In this document: piece by piece, positions 56,800-64,000 of the stretch
Numbering within the stretch: position 1 is the stretch's first letter
How the letters are laid out: every line of letters starts with the position of its first letter
NCBI RefSeq assembly: GCF_004119455.1
Contig: NZ_NRQT01000002.1
Location: forward strand, 193,501-257,500
Reading direction: 5' to 3'
Origin: Chryseobacterium sp. CH25
GTDB taxonomy: Bacteria > Bacteroidota > Bacteroidia > Flavobacteriales > Weeksellaceae
DNA: 64,000 nt
The notes under the pieces: model-generated
Told to the model about the DNA's origin: nothing
Databases searched by the model: none
Seen by the model: the letters and a program-made list of their open reading frames with translations, nothing else
Program-made: the position numbers and the translations under genes

Positions 56800-56967
56800 A
56801 TGAAATCAACAAAAATTCAAAACGCGAGAAAAATTAACAGAGAGGAACTTAAACACGTAAAAGGAGGAATTATTATCAGAGACAGAATATGCTGTTTTTA
56901 TAACGAAGACAATTATTGCTGTGAGTGGGCTTGGGATCTACAGAACTGCCGTGGCATTAAATGCTAA
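56800..56967 (+). CDS. Double-glycine-leader Cys-rich peptide (bacteriocin-like precursor)
   Basis: A 55-residue ORF. The leader (about residues 1-23) ends in INREELKHVKGG, the double-glycine type that C39-peptidase ABC transporters cut and that is shared by many flavobacterial peptide precursors. The 32-residue core holds six Cys (C31, C32, C40, C41, C50, C55; spacing CC-x7-CC-x8-C-x4-C) and many aromatic and acidic residues. A weak -7 (TATATTTA, 56765) lies upstream, and a large palindrome follows. No exporter, modification enzyme or immunity gene is next to it, so it may use a transporter encoded elsewhere. Export and activity are inferred. Confidence 0.75.
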   Translation: MKSTKIQNARKINREELKHVKGGIIIRDRICCFYNEDNYCCEWAWDLQNCRGIKC

Positions 56968-56990
56968 TATTCTGTATTATACGGAAAGTT

Positions 56991-57115
56991 AAAGCGACTG
57001 CCTCAAAAGTCAAAAAATAAACTTTGTCATTCTGAGAGAAAAGAAGAATCTCTGAAAATTTAATGATGAAGATTCTTTATGGTATTCAGAATCAAACTTT
57101 TGAGACAGTCGCTTT
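56991..57115. mobile_element. MITE-like palindromic element
   Basis: Terminal arms AAAGCGACTG-C-CTCAAAAGT (56991-57010) and its reverse complement (57096-57115) pair over 20 bp with one mismatch. Inside is a second inverted repeat (AAGAATCT / AGATTCTT) in a GTCATTCTGAGAGAA...GAAGAATCTC context that resembles a widespread bacterial intergenic repeat. No transposase, no clear target duplication. It ends six bases before the alpha-amylase stop codon, so it may also end transcription of both neighbours. Confidence 0.6.
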
Positions 57116-57121
57116 TATATA

Positions 57122-58600
57122 TTATTGTTCTTCAGGAACCCAGACACTTACATTTCCGGCAGGAACAGGGAAATTTCCCCAGCCATTTTCATCAACGGTT
57201 ATTTTATTTCTGAATCTTTTCAACAGATCTTTAAACTTTTTCCCTGCAAAATGTTTCCCCACTTCCATAGGTTTGTTATAAGCCTCTTTATTGCTCAGTA
57301 CTACAATGCATCCTGTGTGCATATCATCTCCGTCCCGTATCCACGCAAGGCAGTTAGAATCCTCAAAATAATCCCGTTGTTCACCGTAAGCGTGATCTTT
57401 TCTGGCCTTTAAAAGTTCTTCAATACCATCTACTTTAGGCATAAATATTTCCTGATCATTTCCTTCTCTATCTTTATCAACATAATGAGCTCCATACAGA
57501 TCCGGATAAAAAATACATGGATAACCATCCTTTCGTAATAAAATTAAAGCATAGGCTATGGGTTTGAACCAAGGCTCTACCGGAGCTTCCAGCGCCTGAA
57601 GCGGTTGGGTATCATGATTGGCGACAAGACTTACTGAATGAAGAGGATCTGCCTGAGTGAGCGTATCATCGAAAATCCTTCTGAGATCATAAGAATCACC
57701 CTCTTTGGAAGCATTATGAAAATTATTTTGAAGGGAGCTGTCAAAAAGACTCATACACCCCTCGGTGACTTCAATATATTTTTGAAGCAGATGAAGATGT
57801 CCGGGAGCCCAGTATTCTCCTACTGCAAAAATATTTTTTCCGGAATTGGAGCGGAGTAGGGTGAGCCATTCTTTATAAAAATCAAAAGAAATATGTTTTA
57901 AGGCATCAAGGCGAACTCCATCAAAATCTGTTTCGTCACAATACCATTTGGCCCAGGTATTAAGCTCTTCCCGAACAAAAGGATTCCTGTGTTCAATGTC
58001 ATTATACATGAGATAGTCATAGTTTCCTTTCTCATCATGGATCATTTCCTCCCAGTCATCACCATACTCAAACTGTATTTTATAGATATGAGGTTCCATG
58101 CCTTCTGCATAGTCCACACCGCTGAAGCAGGTGAAATTCCATTCAAAATCAGAATATTTTTTATCTCTTCCGGGAAAAGTAAATTTGGTATAGGATTTAA
58201 TTTCCATAATATCGGAAATCACTTTTTCTCGGTTGTTTTCATCTACCTTTACCACTTTGAACTGTTCCAGTTCATCACCACCTGCCTTATGACCCAGAAC
58301 AATATCTGTAATGATTTCTATATTTTGTTTTTTTAAGGCTTTGATGGCTTTCAAATAATCCTTTTTAGTGCCATATTTCGTGGGGATGGTTCCTTTCTGA
58401 TCAAATTCTCCAAGGTCATAAAGATCATAGGTATCATATCCCACCGAATATCCACCATTTGTTCCTTTATATGCAGGAGGGAACCATACAGAAGTTATTC
58501 CCAGTTTCGCAAGATATCTGGGCTGTTTTTCGGCTTCTTTCCATAGTTTTCCATCTCCTTCAGAATACCAGTGGAAAAACTGAATCATTGTTGGGTTCAT
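57122..58600 (-). CDS. Cytoplasmic alpha-amylase (GH13)
   Basis: A 492-residue glycoside hydrolase without signal peptide, so intracellular. The (beta/alpha)8 barrel shows conserved regions II DFDGVRLDALKH (nucleophile D), III AVGEYWAP (acid E) and IV LVANHDTQ (transition-state D). Region I is IITDIVLGH. It cuts internal alpha-1,4 bonds in maltodextrins or glycogen, resembling E. coli AmyA. No starch-binding domain is present. It lies 48 bp from dinB in the same direction. Confidence 0.93.
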   Translation of the reverse strand: MNPTMIQFFHWYSEGDGKLWKEAEKQPRYLAKLGITSVWFPPAYKGTNGGYSVGYDTYDLYDLGEFDQKGTIPTKYGTKKDYLKAIKALKKQNIEIITDIVLGHKAGGDELEQFKVVKVDENNREKVISDIMEIKSYTKFTFPGRDKKYSDFEWNFTCFSGVDYAEGMEPHIYKIQFEYGDDWEEMIHDEKGNYDYLMYNDIEHRNPFVREELNTWAKWYCDETDFDGVRLDALKHISFDFYKEWLTLLRSNSGKNIFAVGEYWAPGHLHLLQKYIEVTEGCMSLFDSSLQNNFHNASKEGDSYDLRRIFDDTLTQADPLHSVSLVANHDTQPLQALEAPVEPWFKPIAYALILLRKDGYPCIFYPDLYGAHYVDKDREGNDQEIFMPKVDGIEELLKARKDHAYGEQRDYFEDSNCLAWIRDGDDMHTGCIVVLSNKEAYNKPMEVGKHFAGKKFKDLLKRFRNKITVDENGWGNFPVPAGNVSVWVPEEQ

Positions 58601-58648
58601 ACAATTTGCTGATTTGGTGAATACAAGTTAGCAAAAAAATATAACCTG

Positions 58649-59743
58649 TTAATTTTCGAATTCTTTAAACGGGATTTTTAGTTGAACGGAAACGAGCTTT
58701 TTTTCTTCCGTATTCAGATGAGAAAGAGACAGTCCTAGTAAACGGACTGCTTTATCAAAGGGGCGCAGTTCCCAGAGTCTTTTTCCCGTGTTGAAATATT
58801 CTTCAGGAGATGTAAAATATTCTTCCCGGGTTATGCTTCTTGTGAAAAGGGAAAAATCTTTATACTTAATTTTTAAGGTTAAGGTTCTTCCGAGAATATT
58901 ATTCTTCTGTAAACGCTGATGAAGTTCCTCGCTAAGACTTTCCAGTTTTTCATTGATCTGCTGTTCGTCAAAAAGATCTTCAAAAAAAGTTCTTTCTACG
59001 GCTACACTTTTCTGGATCCGATGAGGTTTTACTTCAGAAGTATGAATACCACGAACTACATTGTAATAATGCTTTCCCGATTTTCCAAACATCCTTACCA
59101 GATCTTCCAGTGATCTCTTTTTTAAATCTTTTCCTTTATAAATGCCTAAACTGAACATTTTGTTAGCCGTAACTTTTCCAACCCCATAAAATTTTTCTAC
59201 AGGTAATTCTTCCAGGAAACTTTCCACTTTATCTGGATGAATGGTTTTTTGCCCGTTAGGTTTATTGATATCGGAAGCTACTTTAGCTAAAAACTTATTA
59301 ACAGAAATTCCTGCAGAAGCTGTTAACCCTGTTTTATCAAATATTTTCTGACGAATCTCTCTGGCAATCTGATTGGCAGATTCTATGTCTTTTTTATTTT
59401 CAGTAACATCCAGATAAGCTTCATCTAAAGACAGAGGTTCTACGAGATCAGTGTATTCATAAAAAATTTCACGGATCATTTTTGAAATCTCCTTATACCG
59501 TGCAAAACGGGGCGGAACAAATATCAGATCCGGGCATTTCTCTTTGGCCGTTTTGCTGGGCATTGCGGAACGGACTCCATATTTTCTGGCTTCATAACTG
59601 GCTGCAGCTACCACCCCTCGATGCTGGCCACCTACAGCAATTGCCTTCCCCTTCAATGCAGGATTATCATGCTGCTCCACAGAAGCATAAAATGCGTCCA
59701 TATCCACGTGAATAATTTTACGAAGCGGCAAAGAAAAATCCAT
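58649..59743 (-). CDS. dinB: DNA polymerase IV
   Basis: A 364-residue Y-family polymerase for translesion synthesis. Catalytic acidic residues lie in HVDMDAFYASVE and SLDEAYLDV, and the little-finger domain follows (TLTLKIKYKDFSLFTRS). A canonical C-terminal beta-clamp-binding motif is not obvious. The start codon lies in the palindrome at 59738-59760 and within a few bases of a TATCTTTG element, so the mRNA may be leaderless. Cell-stress control (SOS-like) is plausible but not proven. Confidence 0.95.
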   Translation of the reverse strand: MDFSLPLRKIIHVDMDAFYASVEQHDNPALKGKAIAVGGQHRGVVAAASYEARKYGVRSAMPSKTAKEKCPDLIFVPPRFARYKEISKMIREIFYEYTDLVEPLSLDEAYLDVTENKKDIESANQIAREIRQKIFDKTGLTASAGISVNKFLAKVASDINKPNGQKTIHPDKVESFLEELPVEKFYGVGKVTANKMFSLGIYKGKDLKKRSLEDLVRMFGKSGKHYYNVVRGIHTSEVKPHRIQKSVAVERTFFEDLFDEQQINEKLESLSEELHQRLQKNNILGRTLTLKIKYKDFSLFTRSITREEYFTSPEEYFNTGKRLWELRPFDKAVRLLGLSLSHLNTEEKKLVSVQLKIPFKEFEN

Positions 59744-59760
59744 ATCACAAAGATATGGAT
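59738..59760 (-). promoter_or_regulatory. Palindrome over the dinB start, with -7 element
   Basis: ATCCATATC (59738-59746), loop ACAAA, GATATGGAT (59752-59760): a perfect 9-bp inverted repeat. On the minus strand it contains TATCTTTG (59755-59748) and the ATG of dinB (59743). The promoter element and start codon are only a few bases apart, so this could be a repressor operator for a leaderless transcript. Confidence 0.6.
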
Positions 59761-59777
59761 TCCTGTATTTATTTATC

Positions 59778-59919
59778 GAAGGGAAGTTAGAAGCTGGGAG
59801 AGAGAAGTTAATAAGGCCGCTATGAAAATTATGACCAATTGATTGAAAAGTAATTAAAATGGTAGCTAGTTATTAGTAGCATTCTAATTACTTCCATCTT
59901 CCAGTCTCCATCTTCTTAC
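59778..59919. repeat. Degenerate palindrome between dinB and the GNAT gene
   Basis: A purine-rich arm (about 59778-59812, GAAGTTAGAAGCTGGGAG-like) and a pyrimidine-rich arm (about 59884-59919, CTTCCATCTTCCAGTCTCC-like) are imperfect inverted repeats. The right arm reaches into the last codon of the GNAT gene. Confidence 0.45.
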
Positions 59920-60371
59920 GCTTTCAGTCTCATCGTTAGAAGAAGAGGTTCAAAACCTGCTTTTTCATAAGCTTTTACAGCGGATTCATTTTCTGCGTAA
60001 ACATCCAGTCTTACTTCTGAGATATTCTTGGATCTAGCCCAGCTGATCAGTTCGTCGGTAATTATTTTATTAATTCCTTTTCCTCTGTATTCTGGTTTTA
60101 CATACATAAATCCCAGGTAAGCATAGCTTTCAAACTTGTAATAATTTTTTTCAGTTTGTTTGATAAGAGCATATCCTGATGCAACAATTTCATTATTATC
60201 TTCCACCACAATTAAAGTGGCATCCGGAGATTTTATAAAATGGCTTAGATCATAATAATGAATTTCTCCATCAATGAGTGTACTGTTAAAAGGTCTTTCT
60301 GCAGAAACAATTCCCTGCTCAAAGGTTAAAAGGGTTTCTAAATCCTGTTCTGTGGCTTCTCTTGTGATCAT
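59916..60371 (-). CDS. GNAT-family N-acetyltransferase
   Basis: A 151-residue single-domain acetyltransferase. The acetyl-CoA site is YVKPEYRGKGINKIITDEL (about 95-110), followed by VYAENESAVKAYEKAGFEP. No signal peptide. The substrate cannot be told from sequence. It is followed downstream (minus strand) by the degenerate palindrome at 59778. Confidence 0.85.
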   Translation of the reverse strand: MITREATEQDLETLLTFEQGIVSAERPFNSTLIDGEIHYYDLSHFIKSPDATLIVVEDNNEIVASGYALIKQTEKNYYKFESYAYLGFMYVKPEYRGKGINKIITDELISWARSKNISEVRLDVYAENESAVKAYEKAGFEPLLLTMRLKA

Positions 60372-60376
60372 GGTAT

Positions 60377-60428
60377 AAAAAATAAGTGAAGTTTAAACAT
60401 TCCAATTTTTATAGAATGTTTAAACTTC
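60377..60428 (-). terminator. Terminator of the thioredoxin-like gene
   Basis: Perfect 15-bp inverted repeat GAAGTTTAAACATTC (60388-60402) / GAATGTTTAAACTTC (60414-60428). On the minus strand it is followed by ACTTATTTTTT, so it ends the gene at 60451 before the GNAT gene starts. Confidence 0.75.
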
Positions 60429-60450
60429 AAGGTTTTTTGATGTTTTAAAA

Positions 60451-60966
60451 TTATTTTAAAAGCTTATCTATGGTCTGCTGAATTTCCGGATCTTCAGGGG
60501 AAATAGCGTAATATTTGGCGATAGCAGATTTCTGATCAATAATCATATATCTTGGAATCCAGTTCAGGTCTACATAATTATTGAAATCATTTTTCCATCC
60601 AGATGCAAACCAGTAATTGTCTTTTTCTTTCATATTGAACCTTACAAGGCTTTTATCAAATCCTTCTTTGGATCTTTCCAGTGATAAGAAAACAAAATCA
60701 ACATTAGGATTGTTTTTTTCTAATATTTCAGCTTTTGGTAATGCCTGAAGACAGTCTCTGCACCATCCGGCCCAAAAATCGATTACTAAAACTTTTCCTT
60801 TATGCTGATCCAGAATTTCCTGGATAGTAATTGTTTTTCCTTCCTCATCTTCCAGCTTTTGCTTCAGAGCTTCTTTGGAAAATCCGGTTTTAAGAGCAGT
60901 AGGAACTTTTTGGGCATAGCTTAAGCCAAATAGGCCTACCATAAAAATTAATAACAACTTTCTCAT
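60451..60966 (-). CDS. Secreted thioredoxin-like protein (TlpA/ResA type)
   Basis: A 171-residue protein with a signal peptide (ending LSYAQ, about residue 19) and a thioredoxin fold. The redox motif is WAGWCRDC (C69, C72), and the cis-Pro lies in LNWIPRYMIID. It probably reduces or oxidises disulfides in the periplasm. RD between the cysteines is typical of flavobacterial TlpA proteins. A promoter element lies just upstream. Confidence 0.9.
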   Translation of the reverse strand: MRKLLLIFMVGLFGLSYAQKVPTALKTGFSKEALKQKLEDEEGKTITIQEILDQHKGKVLVIDFWAGWCRDCLQALPKAEILEKNNPNVDFVFLSLERSKEGFDKSLVRFNMKEKDNYWFASGWKNDFNNYVDLNWIPRYMIIDQKSAIAKYYAISPEDPEIQQTIDKLLK

Positions 60967-60984
60967 TCTACAATTTCATTTACA

Positions 60985-60992
60985 CAAAACTA
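60985..60992 (-). promoter_or_regulatory. -7 element of the thioredoxin-like gene
   Basis: TAGTTTTG on the minus strand (60992-60985), 18 bases before the start codon. The best -33 (TTG) is only 12 bases upstream, too close. Confidence 0.45.
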
Positions 60993-61058
60993 TGAAATGT
61001 GTTGCAATCTGTAATTGATTTTTTATGAATTGGGAAAAATTTATATTATTGAAGATTT

Positions 61059-61874
61059 CTATTGATAGTTTTTAATCAGACCTTTTACTACTGCAATAAC
61101 ATTTGGCATAGCTTTATTGGCTGCATTCAAAACTTCTTCGTGAGAAACAGCAAAAGCGATATCCGGGCCACCAAGATCGGTAATAACGGAAATACAGAAT
61201 ACATCCATTCCCATGTGTCTGGCAACAATCACTTCAGGAACCGTACTCATTCCCACCATATCACCGCCAATGGCTTTAATCATTCCGTATTCGGCTGGAG
61301 TTTCAAAAGTAGGGCCTTGCAGGGCAACGTAAATTCCCTGATGGATTTTAATATTATTGTCTGCGGCAGCCTTTTCTGCTACGGCAATCATATTTTTATT
61401 GTAAGGCTCACTCATGTCTACAAAACGTGGTCCAAGTTCATCGATATTTTTTCCACGAAGCGGATGTTCAGGCATCATATTGATATGATCCTTTAAAATA
61501 ACAATGTCTGCAATGCTGAAATCAGGATTTACTCCGCCACATGCATTGGAAAGTGCGAGATTTTTAATTCCCAGTAAATGAAAAACTCTGATCGGAAAAG
61601 TTACAGTTTCCATAGAATGTCCTTCATAATAATGAAAACGGCCACTCATCATCAGTACTTTTTTTCCTTCCAGGATTCCGTAGATCAGTTTTCCGGTATG
61701 TCCGGCAACCGTAGTCTGTGGAAAATTGGGGATATCTTTGTATTCTAAAACATGGATTGGGTCTACTTCATTCTGCAGCTTTCCAAGTCCGGATCCTAAA
61801 ACAACGGCAAAATCAGGAGTGTCCTGAATAATGTTCTTGATAAAATCAGCTGTCTCTTTAATTCTTTCTAACAT
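61059..61874 (-). CDS. Purine nucleoside phosphorylase
   Basis: A 271-residue trimeric-type PNP for purine salvage (nucleoside + phosphate to base + ribose-1-phosphate). It has the phosphate site VVLGSGLGKLQNEV, GRFHYYEGHS, ALSNACGGVN and GPTFETPAEYGM, and MGMSTVPEVIVARHMG. The length is normal. Its start lies inside the last codons of lpxK when the lpxK frameshift is corrected (17-nt overlap), so the two are translationally linked. Confidence 0.95.
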   Translation of the reverse strand: MLERIKETADFIKNIIQDTPDFAVVLGSGLGKLQNEVDPIHVLEYKDIPNFPQTTVAGHTGKLIYGILEGKKVLMMSGRFHYYEGHSMETVTFPIRVFHLLGIKNLALSNACGGVNPDFSIADIVILKDHINMMPEHPLRGKNIDELGPRFVDMSEPYNKNMIAVAEKAAADNNIKIHQGIYVALQGPTFETPAEYGMIKAIGGDMVGMSTVPEVIVARHMGMDVFCISVITDLGGPDIAFAVSHEEVLNAANKAMPNVIAVVKGLIKNYQ

Positions 61875-62882
61875 AATCTAAGATGATTTGATTGAATTCT
61901 TCCTTTTTATCAATAATAACATTGATAGGCCAGTAGTAAACAATTTCTCTAAGATAGTCAAAAGTTTTCAGACGAACGTAATCTTTCTCTGTGGTTAATA
62001 TCAGCTTATATTCTCCTAATTTTTTATACTCTGCAAGGATTTTTTAATATCATCATCCGTGAAATTATGATGATCTCTGAATTTCAGATGGGTAACCCTT
62101 TTCGAGAATTTAGCAAGATGTTCCAGAAGCGGTTTAGGGTTCGCAATTCCGGTAATTAATAAAATATCGTAATAGTTCAGGTTGTTATCCGGAAGCATTT
62201 TATCTTTTCCGTATACGTTTTCGTCATAACCAATAGATGAAAAGAATACTTTTTGGTTATGAGAAGGTCTGATCCTTGAAATATAATATCTTTTGGTTTC
62301 CTCTGTCAGTTCATCAGGGCATTTACTCACCATGATGATATCTGCTCTTTCAGCTCCGGCTCTGGATTCTCTGAGATCTCCGGCAGGAAGAAGATAGTCT
62401 TTGAAGAATGGGTCGTTAAAATCGGTCATCAAAATATTGAATCCTGCTTTAATAGCACGGTGCTGCATGGCATCATCCAATATCAGGGCTTCAAGATCCA
62501 TATCTTCGATCACTTTTTTGGCTCCGGGAACGCGTTCTTCAGAAACAGCGATCACAAAACGGTTTTTGAAACGTTCAAAAAGCTGCATCGCTTCATCCCC
62601 TACAATTTTGTAGTTGCTGTCATAATTCGTTACCTCATAGCCTTTGGTAAGCCTTCCGTAGCCTCGTGACAGGACTCCGGTTCTGTAATGTTTGGATAAA
62701 AACTGGGCAAGATACATCACCATGGGTGACTTTCCGCTTCCACCCACAGAAAGATTCCCGACATTAATAATCGGTGTCTTGAATTTCGTTGATTTAAAAA
62801 TCCCCAAATCATACATTGTGTTTCGGATACCCGTTACCATATGATAAGCAAGGGAAAAAGGATAAAGGTACCATCTTTTCAT
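61858..62882 (-). pseudogene. lpxK: Tetraacyldisaccharide 4'-kinase LpxK, frameshifted near its C-terminus
   Basis: Phosphorylates lipid A disaccharide at the 4' position, a late step of lipid A assembly at the inner membrane. The Walker A motif is NLSVGGSGKS (44-53), and the N-terminal helix is membrane-associated. The intact frame stops at 62016 (288 residues, IKKSLQSIKN). The T6 run 62040-62045 (A6 in the coding strand) lacks one base; with seven As the protein continues IKKILAEYKKLG... LTTEKDYVRLKTF... to a stop at 61858, 341 residues, the usual length, including the conserved TTEKDYVRL motif. A sequencing deletion is likely, since lpxK is normally essential when lipid A is made. Confidence 0.88.
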
Positions 62883-62889
62883 ACGAATG

Positions 62890-62897
62890 CAAAAATA
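62890..62897 (-). promoter_or_regulatory. -7 element of lpxK
   Basis: TATTTTTG on the minus strand (62897-62890), eight bases before the lpxK start. The transcript would be nearly leaderless. The region is divergent with truA. Confidence 0.5.
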
Positions 62898-62963
62898 GGA
62901 ATTTTCATAAGCAATGGAGTAATATTCTCAAAGACTTTTCAACAAATATTTGTTAAATTAAAG

Positions 62964-62971
62964 TATTTTTG
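62964..62971 (+). promoter_or_regulatory. -7 element of truA
   Basis: TATTTTTG (62964-62971). It contains the TTG at 62969, which therefore cannot be the start codon; the in-frame TTG at 62990 is preferred. Confidence 0.5.
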
Positions 62972-62989
62972 CGGAGTTATAACAATACA

Positions 62990-63721
62990 TTGAGATACTT
63001 TATAGAATTTTCTTACAACGGAAAGAATTATTTTGGCTACCAGATACAGCCGGACGCTATTTCCGTGCAGGAAGAATTGGAAAAAGCACTTTCCACGATT
63101 TTAAGAGAAGAGATTAAGACAACGGGTGCCGGGAGAACAGATACCGGTGTTCATGCCAAAAAAATATTTGCACATTTTGATACGGCTCAGGAACTGAGCG
63201 ATGAACTTCCGCGCAGACTGAATAGTTTTCTTCCGCCAGATATTTCCATCCACAGAATTTTTAAGGTGAAAGATGACTTTCATGCCCGTTTTGATGCAAC
63301 ATACAGAACGTATGAATATTATATTTCATTATCGAAAAATCCGTTTACCCAGGAATCTGCGTGGCAACACTGGAAAAGATCTCTGGATATTGATAAAATG
63401 AACGAAGCCTGTAAAATTCTTTTTGAATATGAAGATTTTACAAGTTTTGCGAAATTGAAAACCGATAATAAAACGAACATTTGCAAAATGTATAAAGCAG
63501 AATGGGAACAGAATGGGACAGAACTTATGTTTACTGTTTCTGCCAACCGTTTTCTGAGAAATATGGTTCGTGCTATTGTAGGAACAATGGTAGAAATCGG
63601 GACTGGAAAATTGAAACCTGAGGATTTACGAAGAGTTATAGAGGATAAAAACCGTAATGCTGCCGGAACTTCTGCACCAGCTCATGGATTATATCTTGTG
63701 GATGTTGGCTACGAATTTTAA
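62990..63721 (+). CDS. truA: tRNA pseudouridine(38-40) synthase
   Basis: A 243-residue enzyme that makes pseudouridine in the anticodon stem-loop of tRNAs. The start TTG at 62990 gives MRYFIEFSYNGKNYFGYQIQ, the usual family N-terminus. The catalytic Asp is in GAGRTDTGVHA. RNA-binding residues lie in FHARFDATYRTYEYYI and RFLRNMVRAIVGTM. It is divergent from lpxK, with 107 bp between the starts. Confidence 0.95.
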   Translation: MRYFIEFSYNGKNYFGYQIQPDAISVQEELEKALSTILREEIKTTGAGRTDTGVHAKKIFAHFDTAQELSDELPRRLNSFLPPDISIHRIFKVKDDFHARFDATYRTYEYYISLSKNPFTQESAWQHWKRSLDIDKMNEACKILFEYEDFTSFAKLKTDNKTNICKMYKAEWEQNGTELMFTVSANRFLRNMVRAIVGTMVEIGTGKLKPEDLRRVIEDKNRNAAGTSAPAHGLYLVDVGYEF

Positions 63722-63743
63722 ATAAAAACTAAAAACTATAACC

Positions 63744-64000
63744 ATGTTATCCATCATTATTCTTATCGGAGCCTATCGGTATTTTGCACGGTTAGCTGAG
63801 AAATTCGGGAAAATAAAATGGAAGTTGGGGCTTTTGGGTGCAGGAATTTATCTGGGAGCTCAGATTATTTTAGGAGTGTCTTACGGAGTTTATTTAGCGT
63901 ATACAGACCCAGATGCTGTAAATAATATGAATCATATCGGCTTTTCTGCAGCTAATCTTGTAAGTTGGTTACTTTCTCTTCTTGCGGTATGGAGTGTTTA
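63744..64000 (+). CDS. Membrane protein, partial (cut by the window end)
   Basis: The ATG at 63744 opens a frame of 85 codons without a stop to the window end. Hydrophobic helices (LGLLGAGIYLGAQIILGV, LVSWLLSLLAVWSV) alternate with short polar loops, and MLSIIILIGAY starts the protein. I do not recognise a family from the visible part. It lies 22 bp after truA, so co-transcription is likely. Confidence 0.7.
   Translation, partial: MLSIIILIGAYRYFARLAEKFGKIKWKLGLLGAGIYLGAQIILGVSYGVYLAYTDPDAVNNMNHIGFSAANLVSWLLSLLAVWSV

Overview
The window looks like the chromosome of a flavobacterium of the Chryseobacterium type (Weeksellaceae, Bacteroidota). The evidence is low GC content, promoters of the TTTG / TAnnTTTG kind, genes without Shine-Dalgarno sites, C-terminal type IX secretion (T9SS) sorting domains, TonB receptors, DUF5777 and DUF3467 proteins, and small VGIN-motif surface proteins. 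The genus is inferred from family resemblance; no search was run.

Layout. 1-1018: seven tRNA genes, a Thr-Tyr-Gly set duplicated in tandem with a 422-bp period, followed by Thr(GGT). 1326-9081: a two-component system and a three-gene heavy-metal RND efflux operon. 9348-33369: the translation and transcription super-operon tuf, trnW, secE, nusG, rplKAJL, rpoBC and a DUF3467 gene. It is interrupted after nusG by three VGIN paralogues (11994-13938) and after rplL by a surface-protein cluster (16817-24347) with YadA-like, TSP3, DUF11 and T9SS modules. 33772-37643: a large BNR/T9SS protein with a small lipoprotein and a membrane protein. 37681-39834: TonB receptor. 40047-43834: a Crp/Fnr regulator next to an envelope cluster (DUF5777 barrel, haem lipoprotein, YceI, ankyrin, DOMON-T9SS) behind a Crp-like operator. 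44045-46713: cytidine deaminase, GNAT, ENPP phosphodiesterase. 46943-51054: two lipoproteins, the second a giant BNR protein with a T9SS domain. 51180-55147: NmrA/HxlR/alcohol dehydrogenase/cupin/AraC stress-type genes. 55308-63721: esterase, a previously unlisted 55-aa double-glycine-leader Cys-rich peptide, a MITE-like palindrome, alpha-amylase, dinB, GNAT, thioredoxin-like protein, purine nucleoside phosphorylase, lpxK and truA; a membrane protein runs off the end.

Themes. (1) The order tRNA-Thr/Tyr/Gly/Thr-tuf-trnW-secE-nusG-rplKAJL-rpoBC is the ancestral one also seen in E. coli, but it has been opened at three joints by envelope genes. (2) Five genes carry apparent single-base deletions (six sites, five of them in A or T runs), which looks like uncorrected sequencing indels more than biology. 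(3) Several spacers, three of them around rpoB and rpoC, carry imperfect palindromes built from short degenerate repeats. (4) Regulatory sites can be read directly: a five-fold 11-bp-spaced TTTAAG array at the efflux operon, a Crp-like site, an HxlR-type palindrome, and a palindrome over the dinB start.
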